DNA of 64,000 nucleotides from Bacteroidetes bacterium GWF2_33_16 (GTDB lineage: Bacteria; Bacteroidota; Bacteroidia; Bacteroidales; UBA12077): positions 1 through 64,000 of the forward strand of contig MEOE01000016.1 in NCBI GenBank assembly GCA_001768565.1. The letters run 5' to 3'. The notes under the pieces are model-generated. The model searched no databases and was not told where the DNA came from. It saw only the letters and a list, made by a program, of their open reading frames with translations. Shown in pieces: positions 25,369-33,757 of the stretch. Position 1 is the stretch's first letter. Every line of letters begins with the position of its first letter. The position numbers and the translations under genes are program-made.

Positions 25369-26913
25369 ATGTTTAAACGAATTTTCATAACACTGATCAT
25401 ATTTTTTCAATTTATTTCTTTCAATGGTAATTCAACGAATCCTATTGATACACTAAGATTTGGAGTTGAGTATTATTCAAATTTTGAAGACAATTTAGAC
25501 AGTTTGCTAAATTTATGGTATATAAAAAATTCATTAAAAACTGACTATTCGGCAAATTATGAAAATGAATTTACCGATGTTCCAGAGTTTTCTGACTCGG
25601 TATACATTGAAAGATTAAAAAACATACCTTCTGTTGTTGAATTAAATTACAATCCTATTGTAAGAAACTACATTCACGTTTACACTAAGAAACGCAGAGA
25701 AAACGTACAGGCAATGATAGGATTATCAGACTATTACTTTCCAATAATTGAAGAGATTTTCGAAGGTTATGGTATACCAACAGAACTCAAATACATGGCC
25801 GTTATTGAGTCGGCCTTAAATCCAAGAGCCGTTTCAAGAGTAGGAGCTACAGGAATGTGGCAATTTATGTATGGAACAGCCAGAATGTATAATCTTACTA
25901 TTAATTCATATGTTGATGAGCGCCGTGATCCAGTTAAATCAGCTCATGCTGCAGCCAAATTTATGCAAGACCTGTATAGCATGTTCAATGATTGGACATT
26001 GGTTATTGCTGCTTATAATTGTGGTCCGGGAAATGTAAATAAAGCCATTCGTCGCACGGGAGGGAAACGCGATTTTTGGGAATTATATTACCATCTGCCA
26101 CGCGAAACAAGGGGTTATGTACCGGCCTTTATTGCTGCAGCTTATACTATGAATTATTACAAAGAGCATTATATATCTCCTGTTATTCCAGAAATATCGA
26201 TAGCTACCGACACGTTAATGATATCTGACAATTTGCATCTAAAGCAGATTTCCGATGTTTTAGGTATACCATTGCAACAAATAAGAGATTTAAATCCACA
26301 ATATAAAATAGATATAATACCAGCAAAAGGCCATTCTTATCCGATAACTTTACCCATGAATTTTACAGGTAAGTTTATTACCTTTAAAGACTCGATTTTC
26401 TCGTACAAAGATTCTATTTTCTTTACTGCCGATAATACGATAAAATCACCCCAGAAATCGTATTACATTCCAACAGCACCAACCGGTCGTGAAAAATTGG
26501 TATATACTGTAAAATCTGGCGACAATCTGGGATTTATAGCTGCATGGTACAATGTAGGTTTGTCTGATTTAAGATACTGGAATAATATTCGTGGAAATAC
26601 TATTCGCTCTGGACAGAATATTGTTGTTTATGTTCCTAAAAAAAGTGCAGGCAAATACAGCGATATTAATTCACTCTCTTTTGAAGAAAAGCAACAAAGG
26701 ATAGGAAAATCAGGTACTCCTCCTGATGAAATTATTAGTCAACCAGCAACAGGAAACTATGTTTATTATACTGTACGATCTGGTGATACACTTTGGGAAA
26801 TAGCAAAAAGGTATCCGGGAGTAACAGAAACAGAAATAATGAAACTAAATAACATGACAAGTGGGCGATCGTTAAAAGCTGGGCAGACCATTAAAATTAA
26901 ACCTAAAGGATAA
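25369..26913 (+). CDS. mltD: MltD-like lytic transglycosylase with two LysM domains
   Basis: 514 residues: signal peptide (1-~22), a ~100-residue N-terminal region, then an SLT (family 1, MltD-type) domain at ~125-260 with the catalytic Glu147 in MAVIESALNPRAVS, followed by GATGMWQFM and AAYNCGPGNVNKAI. Two LysM repeats close the protein: VYTVKSGDNLGFIAAWYNVG (about 382-428) and YTVRSGDTLWEIAKRYPG (to the C-terminus). It cleaves peptidoglycan glycan strands to 1,6-anhydro products in the periplasm. It follows DUF5683 after 133 bases, in the conserved parA-parB-DUF5683-mltD order. Converges with the flavodoxin-like gene 9 bases away. Confidence 0.92.
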   Translation: MFKRIFITLIIFFQFISFNGNSTNPIDTLRFGVEYYSNFEDNLDSLLNLWYIKNSLKTDYSANYENEFTDVPEFSDSVYIERLKNIPSVVELNYNPIVRNYIHVYTKKRRENVQAMIGLSDYYFPIIEEIFEGYGIPTELKYMAVIESALNPRAVSRVGATGMWQFMYGTARMYNLTINSYVDERRDPVKSAHAAAKFMQDLYSMFNDWTLVIAAYNCGPGNVNKAIRRTGGKRDFWELYYHLPRETRGYVPAFIAAAYTMNYYKEHYISPVIPEISIATDTLMISDNLHLKQISDVLGIPLQQIRDLNPQYKIDIIPAKGHSYPITLPMNFTGKFITFKDSIFSYKDSIFFTADNTIKSPQKSYYIPTAPTGREKLVYTVKSGDNLGFIAAWYNVGLSDLRYWNNIRGNTIRSGQNIVVYVPKKSAGKYSDINSLSFEEKQQRIGKSGTPPDEIISQPATGNYVYYTVRSGDTLWEIAKRYPGVTETEIMKLNNMTSGRSLKAGQTIKIKPKG

Positions 26914-26922
26914 TCTTCAACC

Positions 26923-27456
26923 TTATAATAGTTTTGCCAATTCTTCTAATTGGTTCAAGGCAGGTAAATCATTTTCTGCATCTCCAATATTATAAGACTC
27001 AGTAGTAACTACTCCTAAATATTCAATTTCCAGTGCATTAAATATACGTTTAAACATTTCGATTGTTAGATCGCAATCACCAGCACCCGAACCAGCTGGT
27101 AATATTAATGCTGCCTTTTTACCATTAAGTTTTTTATTTACAAAATAAGGTCTAAATCGATCGATAAGTAGTTTTGTCTGTGCTGTTGGACCAAACCAAT
27201 AGATAGGAGTAGCGAAAACCAGAATATCAGATTTTTCTAGTTTTTCATACAAATCATTCATCTGATCTTTAAGGACACAAATTAGATCACCTGTTTTGCA
27301 TGCTCTGCAATCGATACATGGCTCAATATTGAATCCATACAGATAAATAGTATCTATTTCAAATTTTTCTTTTACCCTGATTGCCAGTTCGTTTGACAGA
27401 AATACAGAGTTTCCTTTTTTTCTTGGACTACCTATTAAAATTGATAATTTTTTCAT
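26923..27456 (-). CDS. Flavodoxin-fold NAD(P)H-dependent FMN reductase/oxidoreductase
   Basis: 177 residues. FMN phosphate-binding loop GSPRKKGNS at residues 9-17, then CIDCRACKTGDLIC (a cysteine cluster as in iron-sulfur flavoproteins and the YwqN/Isf branch) and ATPIYWFGPTAQTKLLIDR, the isoalloxazine-contacting loop. It is a cytoplasmic flavoprotein; the cysteines could hold an Fe-S cluster or be redox-active thiols. Five bases downstream of the GH92 gene, so very likely co-transcribed with it, though no functional link is obvious. Confidence 0.85.
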   Translation of the reverse strand: MKKLSILIGSPRKKGNSVFLSNELAIRVKEKFEIDTIYLYGFNIEPCIDCRACKTGDLICVLKDQMNDLYEKLEKSDILVFATPIYWFGPTAQTKLLIDRFRPYFVNKKLNGKKAALILPAGSGAGDCDLTIEMFKRIFNALEIEYLGVVTTESYNIGDAENDLPALNQLEELAKLL

Positions 27457-27461
27457 TTGTA

Positions 27462-29762
27462 CTAATTTTTGTTTGGTTTTGATCCCATAAAAAAAGTTAT
27501 TGAGCCTCCATTGGCTATATCTGAATGCAACAGGTAATTTCGTTTTAGGTCGTTGCCATTCAGAATGATTTTCTGAATATAAAAATTCGTAGCACTCTGA
27601 TTTTTAGTTTCAATAATAAATAATTTCTCCCCATCAAGGTTAATTTTTGCTGATTTAACCATCGGGCTTCCAATAGCATACTGATTACTTCCCGGACAAA
27701 CAGGATAAAACCCCAATGCACTAAATACATACCATGCCGACATTTGTCCTGCATCATCATTTCCGCATAATCCGTCAGGAGTATTTGAATACATTGTTTG
27801 CATAATCATGCGAACTCTTTGCTGTGTTTTCCATGGATGATTTGTCCAGTTGTATAAATACGGAATATGATGCCCCGGTTCATTACCATGTATATAATTC
27901 CCGATAATTCCATCACGGGTTATATCTTCAGTTTCGGCAAAATGCACATCATCAATATGCATAGTAAATAATGAATCGAGGTGTTCTACAAATCTATCCT
28001 TCCCTCCCATCATTTTAATCATTTGATCAGGTTGGTGAGGCACATACAAACTATAATTCCATGCATTGCCTTCGATAAATCCTTGTCCGTGAGTACTGAG
28101 CGAGTTAAATTCACTCTTCCAGCTTCCATCTGATAATTTAGGTCTCATAAAACCAATTGAGCTATCATACACGCTTTCAAAGCTCTGAGAACGCTTTATA
28201 AATTTCTCGTAACTTACTTTATCTTCCGCTTTGTTGGCAATCTGTGCAATACACCAGTCATCGTATGCATATTCTAGTGTTTTAGAAACCGATGATGAGC
28301 TTTTATCTTCGGGAACATAGCCCAGTTGCATATAATAATCTAATCCATCATAGTATTTATTTTCGGCAGTATTAACACAAGCTTCAAGCAATTCTTTATA
28401 TTTAAAACCGGCAGGCAAAGTCCCTTTAATTATTGCATCGGCAATAACCGGAACACTGTGATAGCCGATCATACACCAGTTTTCATTGGCGTAATGCGAC
28501 CACACTGGAAGCATGTTATGTACACTTTGGTTGTAATGCTCTAGCATTGACTTAACCATATCTGCATTGCGCACAGGTTGAACAATATTAAACAATGGAT
28601 GCAAGGCTCTGTAGGTATCCCAAAGAGAAAAAATGGTGTAATTTGTAAAATTATCAGCATAATGAATATTTTGATCTAATCCACGATATGCTCCATCAAC
28701 ATCCATGTAAGTGATTGGCCCAAGAAAAGTATGGTATAAAGCTGTATAAAACGTTTCCTTTTCGCTCTGACTTCCTGTTTCGACCTGAATTTTATTGAGT
28801 TCGTTATTCCAAAGTTCTTGACTTTGATTTTTTACTGCTTCAAAATTCCAATGAGGAATTTCAGCTTGCAAATTTTTTAAAGCACCTTGAGCACTTACTG
28901 ACGATAGAGCAACCTTAATTTTAATCTTTTCATCTTCGGTTGTTTTAAAATCGAAGTAGGCTTTGATTTGTTTTCCTGCCATCTCTGGAAAATTTTTTGA
29001 CTCATCGAACTTACGCCAAAACCCTTTATAAATGCTCTGATCATATTTTTTATGACCATATTGATAGAATGGTTTTGAAAACACCATTGCAAAATAAACT
29101 GTTCGTGTACGCGCCCAGCCATTTGTTTGGCGATAACCTGTAATTAGCGTATCATTCTCTACCCTAACAAATGTCCAAACGTTTTTGTCATTAAAATTGT
29201 ATATTCCCGAAATCAAATCCAGAATGATGTGAGCACTATCGGATTTTGGGAAGGTATACTGATGAAACCCGACACGATTGGAAGCAGTTAACTCTGCAAT
29301 AATGTTATAATCATCCAACATTACTTTGTAATAGGCTGGCTGAGCTGTTTCATTATCATGACTAAACCTTGATCTATAACCGCTTTCGGGATTTGCAGAA
29401 ATTCCCGGATTCAATTTTAAATCACCAACAGTAGGCATTATTAAAAAATCTCCTAAATCCGAATGCCCGGTACCACTAAAATGAGTATGACTGAAACCAA
29501 CTATTGTTTTGTCATCGTACTGATATCCAGAACAATACTTATAAACATCACCATTATACTTACCATTTAATTCGTACTGCACCGTATCTGTTTCGGGACT
29601 TAATTGAACCATTCCAAACGGCACTGTTGCTCCGGGGTATGTGTGACCCATGTTTTTTGTACCAACCAAAGGATTAACAAATTGAATCAGATTCTGATCT
29701 TGGGTTTGCGCAATTATACGAACTGATAAAATGCAAAATATAACAATGATTGATCTTCTCAT
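27462..29762 (-). CDS. GH92-family glycosidase (alpha-mannosidase family)
   Basis: 766 residues with a signal peptide (1-18). The start FVNPLVGTKNMGHTYPGAT is the canonical GH92 opening. The N-terminal beta-sandwich is followed by an (alpha/alpha)6 catalytic barrel with YNWTNHPWKTQQ, TPDGLCGNDDAGQMSAWYVF and GFYPVCPGSNQYAIGSP. The acid Glu lies in HGNEPGHH, and the Asp pair of GNDDAGQMSAW is the probable base and calcium site. GH92 enzymes are calcium-dependent exo-alpha-mannosidases (1,2-, 1,3-, 1,4- or 1,6-linked), used on N-glycans and yeast mannan. No C-terminal sorting signal, so periplasmic. It is not linked to the SusC/D pair 24 kb away. Confidence 0.92.
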   Translation of the reverse strand: MRRSIIVIFCILSVRIIAQTQDQNLIQFVNPLVGTKNMGHTYPGATVPFGMVQLSPETDTVQYELNGKYNGDVYKYCSGYQYDDKTIVGFSHTHFSGTGHSDLGDFLIMPTVGDLKLNPGISANPESGYRSRFSHDNETAQPAYYKVMLDDYNIIAELTASNRVGFHQYTFPKSDSAHIILDLISGIYNFNDKNVWTFVRVENDTLITGYRQTNGWARTRTVYFAMVFSKPFYQYGHKKYDQSIYKGFWRKFDESKNFPEMAGKQIKAYFDFKTTEDEKIKIKVALSSVSAQGALKNLQAEIPHWNFEAVKNQSQELWNNELNKIQVETGSQSEKETFYTALYHTFLGPITYMDVDGAYRGLDQNIHYADNFTNYTIFSLWDTYRALHPLFNIVQPVRNADMVKSMLEHYNQSVHNMLPVWSHYANENWCMIGYHSVPVIADAIIKGTLPAGFKYKELLEACVNTAENKYYDGLDYYMQLGYVPEDKSSSSVSKTLEYAYDDWCIAQIANKAEDKVSYEKFIKRSQSFESVYDSSIGFMRPKLSDGSWKSEFNSLSTHGQGFIEGNAWNYSLYVPHQPDQMIKMMGGKDRFVEHLDSLFTMHIDDVHFAETEDITRDGIIGNYIHGNEPGHHIPYLYNWTNHPWKTQQRVRMIMQTMYSNTPDGLCGNDDAGQMSAWYVFSALGFYPVCPGSNQYAIGSPMVKSAKINLDGEKLFIIETKNQSATNFYIQKIILNGNDLKRNYLLHSDIANGGSITFFMGSKPNKN

Positions 29763-29801
29763 AAATCAGATTTTTAAGATTATTAAACTAAAAACCTTAT
29801 A

Positions 29802-29839
29802 AAAATAAAACTTTCCAAAAGTATTAGCCTTTGGAAAGT
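29802..29839 (-). terminator. Terminator of the VUT transporter gene
   Basis: ACTTTCCAAA (29810-29819) / TTTGGAAAGT (29830-29839), a 10-bp perfect stem. Read on the minus strand it is followed by a T-rich tail, so it ends the transporter gene and separates it from GH92. Confidence 0.75.
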
Positions 29840-29868
29840 CAAATTTTTTTGTACTATTAATAAATCAA

Positions 29869-30654
29869 TTATGCATTTGTAGCTACCTCAATCATTTCAT
29901 GGGCTTTTTCCTTACCCAGGTATTTATCAATTATAAAATGCATCCAGTAAATAACAGGAGTTAATAATATTGCAATAAATATTTTATAGATGTACTGAAT
30001 TAATCCAACAGATAATACCTGAATAAATGTCCAGTTTCCAAGAAGGTAAAATGCGATAAAAAGTATTAAAAAGCTATCGACAAGTTGAGATACGACTGTA
30101 GAACCAGTTGCTCTAAGCCACAACCATTTATGATTGGTAAGTATTCTAAGGTAATGAAATGTGTATGCATCGACCAACTGACCAACAAGAAAAGCCGTAA
30201 TGGAACCCACAATAATACCTAATCCCTGACGAAAAATGGTATTGTAGGCGAAATTGATATTAAACACATTCCCATCGGGATCTACATTATTATTCTCAAG
30301 CCAAAAATCTGCTGGTGGCGACTGAGTCGAGAAAACAACAATTATAAATGAATACGCAATTAGTAAGGATGCAAGAATACTTATTTTCTGAACTCCTTTA
30401 CGACCATAGTATTCGTTAATAACATCGGAAATAATAAAAACTATTGGCCAAATTATAACACCAACACTCATATTTAGACTTAGTAATGAATCGCCAATAA
30501 AATCAATGTTTAATGGTTTTATTCTAAGAATCCTTTCTAACGAGATGATTTTAACGCCAATAAACTCGGCCATTAAAGCATTTGTAATAAAAAGAGCTGA
30601 AAGAATTATAAAGAGGTTGTGATTCTTCGCGGAGACAGTTTGATCCTTAGCCAT
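29869..30654 (-). CDS. VUT-family (YhhQ-like) queuosine precursor transporter
   Basis: 261 residues with about six to seven transmembrane segments. The family signature IWPIVFIISDVINEYYGRKGVQ is complete (residues ~68-90), followed by GLGIIVGSITAFLVGQLVDAYTFHYLR and GSTVVSQLVDSFLILFIAFYL. In E. coli, YhhQ imports the 7-deazapurine precursors preQ0/preQ1 used for queuosine in tRNA. The product carries a central extracellular stretch (PPADFWLENNNVDPDGNVFN) longer than in E. coli. No queuosine genes and no preQ1 riboswitch are adjacent: the leader is only about 20 bases. A palindrome overlaps the promoter. Confidence 0.85.
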   Translation of the reverse strand: MAKDQTVSAKNHNLFIILSALFITNALMAEFIGVKIISLERILRIKPLNIDFIGDSLLSLNMSVGVIIWPIVFIISDVINEYYGRKGVQKISILASLLIAYSFIIVVFSTQSPPADFWLENNNVDPDGNVFNINFAYNTIFRQGLGIIVGSITAFLVGQLVDAYTFHYLRILTNHKWLWLRATGSTVVSQLVDSFLILFIAFYLLGNWTFIQVLSVGLIQYIYKIFIAILLTPVIYWMHFIIDKYLGKEKAHEMIEVATNA

Positions 30655-30670
30655 TTACGATTTATTTAAA

Positions 30671-30685
30671 TTTGATTAAATCAAA
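30671..30685. promoter_or_regulatory. 15-bp palindrome overlapping the transporter promoter
   Basis: TTTGATTAAATCAAA is a perfect palindrome around the central A. It covers the first part of the -7 box and the transcription start of the minus-strand VUT gene, the position of a repressor operator. It resembles an Fnr/Crp-like TTGAT-ATCAA site but has a 3-base instead of a 4-base spacer. Confidence 0.45.
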
Positions 30686-30711
30686 GATATTAAATAATTA
30701 ACATAATACAA
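30682..30711 (-). promoter_or_regulatory. Bacteroidota-type promoter of the VUT gene
   Basis: Minus strand: TATCTTTG at 30682-30689 (exact -7) and TTG at 30709-30711 (-33), spacer 19. It lies about 28 bases before the start codon. Confidence 0.6.
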
Positions 30712-31030
30712 TAGAGAATGTTTTATAAAAAAAATAAGAATATATAAAAACAATCTATTTTCACCAGCTAATCCCTTTTTTTTCATATAACAATTATAGT
30801 AAAACTATTGTTTTTAATTCCACAACATTATTTTCTCTATTATATTCAGTTAAAATTTATTTAAAATAATTTTTATAATCAGCAGAAAGATTCTTTTCCT
30901 TTAAAAATAGTTGTACATAAGTATGGTTAATCTATTTAGAAATTTATTATTCCATAATATATTTAAATAAATATTGATATATTTATCTCTCAATTTAGCC
31001 TTGCAAGAAGGCATCAAGCAAAATTGTATT
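30712..31030. other. AT-rich intergenic region before the O-acetylation cassette
   Basis: About 320 bases, very AT-rich. No RNA gene, riboswitch or credible ORF was seen. It presumably carries the cassette's promoter, but no exact TAnnTTTG box is close to the first ATG. A short ATAGT-aaa-ACTAT hairpin with T residues occurs near 30800. Confidence 0.4.
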
Positions 31031-32587
31031 ATGAAGCCCTTTAAAACACTTCTGTTTCTGATATTCACATTTTTACTGCTTGCAATACTATCTTATTTTT
31101 TTCCTATACAAGGAATCAGAATTGGTTCCGACTTATTGTTGCGTTTTCCCAGGCTAGAAACTATAATTATCAATGAGAATAATGCACATGCAGATATCTC
31201 AGGAATTATAGAGCAATATCAAATTGAACCACTCGATACAATATTCGAAAGCGATACATTGGAGTTTGTTTCAGATAGTATTGAATTTGTGCCAGATTCA
31301 ATTACTTCAAAATATTTAACCGATACCATTTCGAAAAGTGCCGAGATGAAACCCGATAAAAAAGCAATTTTGCCGGGATCGGTAAAACAAAAACTTGAAT
31401 ATCCAAACAATAACAGAAATGTACTATTCACTTTTTTTGAGTCGCTGCATAATTTAAAAACATCAAACGATTTAATTCGAATTTTGCATTATGGTGATTC
31501 TCAAATTGAGGGTGATCGAATAAGCTCATACATTCGAAAAGAGTTACAAAGGGAATTTGGTGGATCAGGAATTGGTTTGTTCCCGGCAGTAATTATTCAA
31601 GGTACAACTATATCGGTAGATCAAAAGCTAAGTGGAAGTTGGGATCGTTATACTATTCAAAGCATACGTAACGGGAATATTTATCACAAACGATTAGGTG
31701 CACTTATGAGTTTTAGCAGATTTGCTCCCGTAATTCAACAAGAAAATACTATGTGTTCTGCCGAAATAACACTCAGGAAATCAAGCAATACGTACCTAAA
31801 CACACGTAAATTTAAAAACCTTAAAATATACTATGGATATAACGAGAAACCATTTATCGCAGAACTAAAATATAAAAATCAAACTCTTGATGCTGAGCTT
31901 ATATCGGTAACTAAGCAACTAAGCACTATTTCGTGGAAAATAGATAATTCAGTTGATGAGTTAACAATTCATTTTAAAGGAGAAGACAGTCCGGATATTT
32001 ACGCCATGGCACTAGATGATTTTAAAGGTATTGCAGTTGATAATATCCCTTTACGTGGTAGCAGTGGAACAGATTTTACAAAAACCGATCTTGCATTTTT
32101 TCGCTCAATGTACCAAAAACTGAATGTTAAACTTGTATTGTTGCAGTTTGGGGTTAACCTTGTTCCTCATATAGTTAGCGATTATTCATATTATGAAAAA
32201 CAACTCGAAAAACAATTGAAAACAATTAAGAGTCTTAGGCCTGATATTAGTATTATTGTAATTGGTGTTTCAGATATGTCACGAAACGAAGGAGGGAAAT
32301 ATGTTTCTTATCCAAATATTGAAAAAATAAGAGAGGCTCAGAAAAATGCTGCATTCAAATCTGATTGTGCATTCTGGGATACTTATCAGGCAATGGGTGG
32401 AATAAATTCAATGCCCGCATGGGTATATGCAGATCCGCCTCTGGCACGAACCGATTTTACACATTTTACGTGGAAAGGATCTACCGTTATAGCTAAAATG
32501 TTTTTTGATGCTCTTATGTCGGATTACAATTATTATTTACAACAAACAACAGAACAAATACAACCGAATACGAATGAAATTAATTAG
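31031..32587 (+). CDS. SGNH-family esterase/acetyltransferase-like protein, membrane-anchored
   Basis: ATG at 31031 is preferred (518 residues); an upstream in-frame TTG at 30974 adds 19 residues that hide the signal anchor. A single N-terminal transmembrane helix (~5-27) leads to a ~100-residue low-complexity acidic linker and then an SGNH domain: block I LHYGDSQIEGD (nucleophile Ser157), an oxyanion Gly/Asn segment LLQFGVNLVP, and the Asp-His pair in RTDFTHFTWKG. The domain is interrupted by a ~150-residue insert (about 185-330). With the downstream SGNH protein and MBOAT it resembles AlgX/AlgJ- or PatB-type partners of O-acetyl transfer systems. The next gene overlaps its stop codon. Confidence 0.78.
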   Translation: MKPFKTLLFLIFTFLLLAILSYFFPIQGIRIGSDLLLRFPRLETIIINENNAHADISGIIEQYQIEPLDTIFESDTLEFVSDSIEFVPDSITSKYLTDTISKSAEMKPDKKAILPGSVKQKLEYPNNNRNVLFTFFESLHNLKTSNDLIRILHYGDSQIEGDRISSYIRKELQREFGGSGIGLFPAVIIQGTTISVDQKLSGSWDRYTIQSIRNGNIYHKRLGALMSFSRFAPVIQQENTMCSAEITLRKSSNTYLNTRKFKNLKIYYGYNEKPFIAELKYKNQTLDAELISVTKQLSTISWKIDNSVDELTIHFKGEDSPDIYAMALDDFKGIAVDNIPLRGSSGTDFTKTDLAFFRSMYQKLNVKLVLLQFGVNLVPHIVSDYSYYEKQLEKQLKTIKSLRPDISIIVIGVSDMSRNEGGKYVSYPNIEKIREAQKNAAFKSDCAFWDTYQAMGGINSMPAWVYADPPLARTDFTHFTWKGSTVIAKMFFDALMSDYNYYLQQTTEQIQPNTNEIN

Positions 32588-33746
32588 TTTACATATATTT
32601 TTAACATTAGTATCTATTTCTGCATCATGCCAAAGCTTGTGCGATACTCTTGCTTTTATCCAATGCGAGAAAAATAAAATACAATTCTCTTATAGCGACC
32701 AGGCAAGAGTCTCTAAAATACTTGAATCGGGAAATTTCCACATTTTGCATATTGGTGATTCTCATTTGCAGGCTGCATTCCTTACCGAAAAGATAAAACA
32801 ACAATTACATGAATATTTTCGCGACGACAGTTTTCTTGCTTCACCCGGTTTTATATTCCCATTTAGTATTGCTCAATCGAATAATCCCTTTTTCTATAAA
32901 GTGAATTATACAGGTTTATGGACCAGAACAAGAAATGTAGATGATATTCAGAATGCACCAATTGGTCTGTCAGGGATAACAGTGTCATCAAAATCTCCAA
33001 TAGCAGAAATTGGTATTAAGATAGAAAACCAGAAGTATAACTATAAATCGAAATATTTTTTCGACAAGGCTACATTACTTCATAATACGGATAGTTCAAT
33101 TACAGTTTTAGCAAACAATACTTTAGGTGAAAAAAATGATTTGGGTACAACATGGCAATTCAATAATCTGGTCGATTCTGTAAATTTTTCGTTAACAAAC
33201 ACCGACACCACAAAGAATTTTAACCTTTATGGAATTATACTTGAAAAAAGCAACTCAATGGTTCAATATCATACAATTGGTGTAAATGGATCAATGGCAA
33301 AATCATATTTAAAATGCAAATTATTCGACGATCACTTTCAAGTACTTAATCCGAACTTGGTTATAATTTCGCTGGGCACAAACGAAGCATATAGCAAGGA
33401 TTTTACAAGAGAAGATTTTATTTTTGGTTTTACAAGCCTAATCTCGAAAATTCACAATCTAAATCCCGATGCCCTAATTATTATTGCTATTCCTAATGAT
33501 CATTATAAAGATGGAAAACCAAATAAAAATTTAGAAATAGTTCATGAAAGCATTTATCATTTAAGTAAGTTCTTCGCTTTTGGAATTTGGGATTTTTATG
33601 AGATTATGGGTGGCGAAGGATCAATTAGCGAGTGGCATAAAAAACAACTTGCCGCTGATGACCGTTTGCATCTTAACCGCAAAGGATACGAAATTCAAGG
33701 AGACCTATTTTATAAAGCATTAATAAATCTTTTTGATTCAAAATAA
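32574..33746 (+). CDS. Second SGNH-family esterase/acetyltransferase-like protein
   Basis: ATG at 32574 (390 residues) overlaps the first SGNH gene by 14 bases, indicating translational coupling; the longer in-frame start at 32505 has no signal peptide. Signal sequence with a possible lipidation site (SISASC, Cys17). SGNH blocks: LHIGDSHLQAA (Ser63), VIISLGTNEAY (Gly/Asn) and the Asp-His pair in ADDRLHLNRKGYEIQ. It is clearly related in layout to the first SGNH gene (same GDS-to-insert-to-GTN spacing) but more compact. The catalytic residues are all present. Likely hydrolyses or transfers O-acetyl groups delivered by the MBOAT protein. Confidence 0.8.
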   Translation: MKLISLHIFLTLVSISASCQSLCDTLAFIQCEKNKIQFSYSDQARVSKILESGNFHILHIGDSHLQAAFLTEKIKQQLHEYFRDDSFLASPGFIFPFSIAQSNNPFFYKVNYTGLWTRTRNVDDIQNAPIGLSGITVSSKSPIAEIGIKIENQKYNYKSKYFFDKATLLHNTDSSITVLANNTLGEKNDLGTTWQFNNLVDSVNFSLTNTDTTKNFNLYGIILEKSNSMVQYHTIGVNGSMAKSYLKCKLFDDHFQVLNPNLVIISLGTNEAYSKDFTREDFIFGFTSLISKIHNLNPDALIIIAIPNDHYKDGKPNKNLEIVHESIYHLSKFFAFGIWDFYEIMGGEGSISEWHKKQLAADDRLHLNRKGYEIQGDLFYKALINLFDSK

Positions 33747-33757
33747 AACAATTACAA

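Noticed and set aside
30655-31030. Possible preQ1 riboswitch upstream of the VUT transporter
   Set aside because: The predicted leader is only about 20 bases and no aptamer-like stem or conserved core was found.
30974-31030. Upstream TTG start for the first SGNH protein
   Set aside because: It would put 19 residues ahead of the membrane anchor; the ATG at 31031 gives a normal signal anchor.
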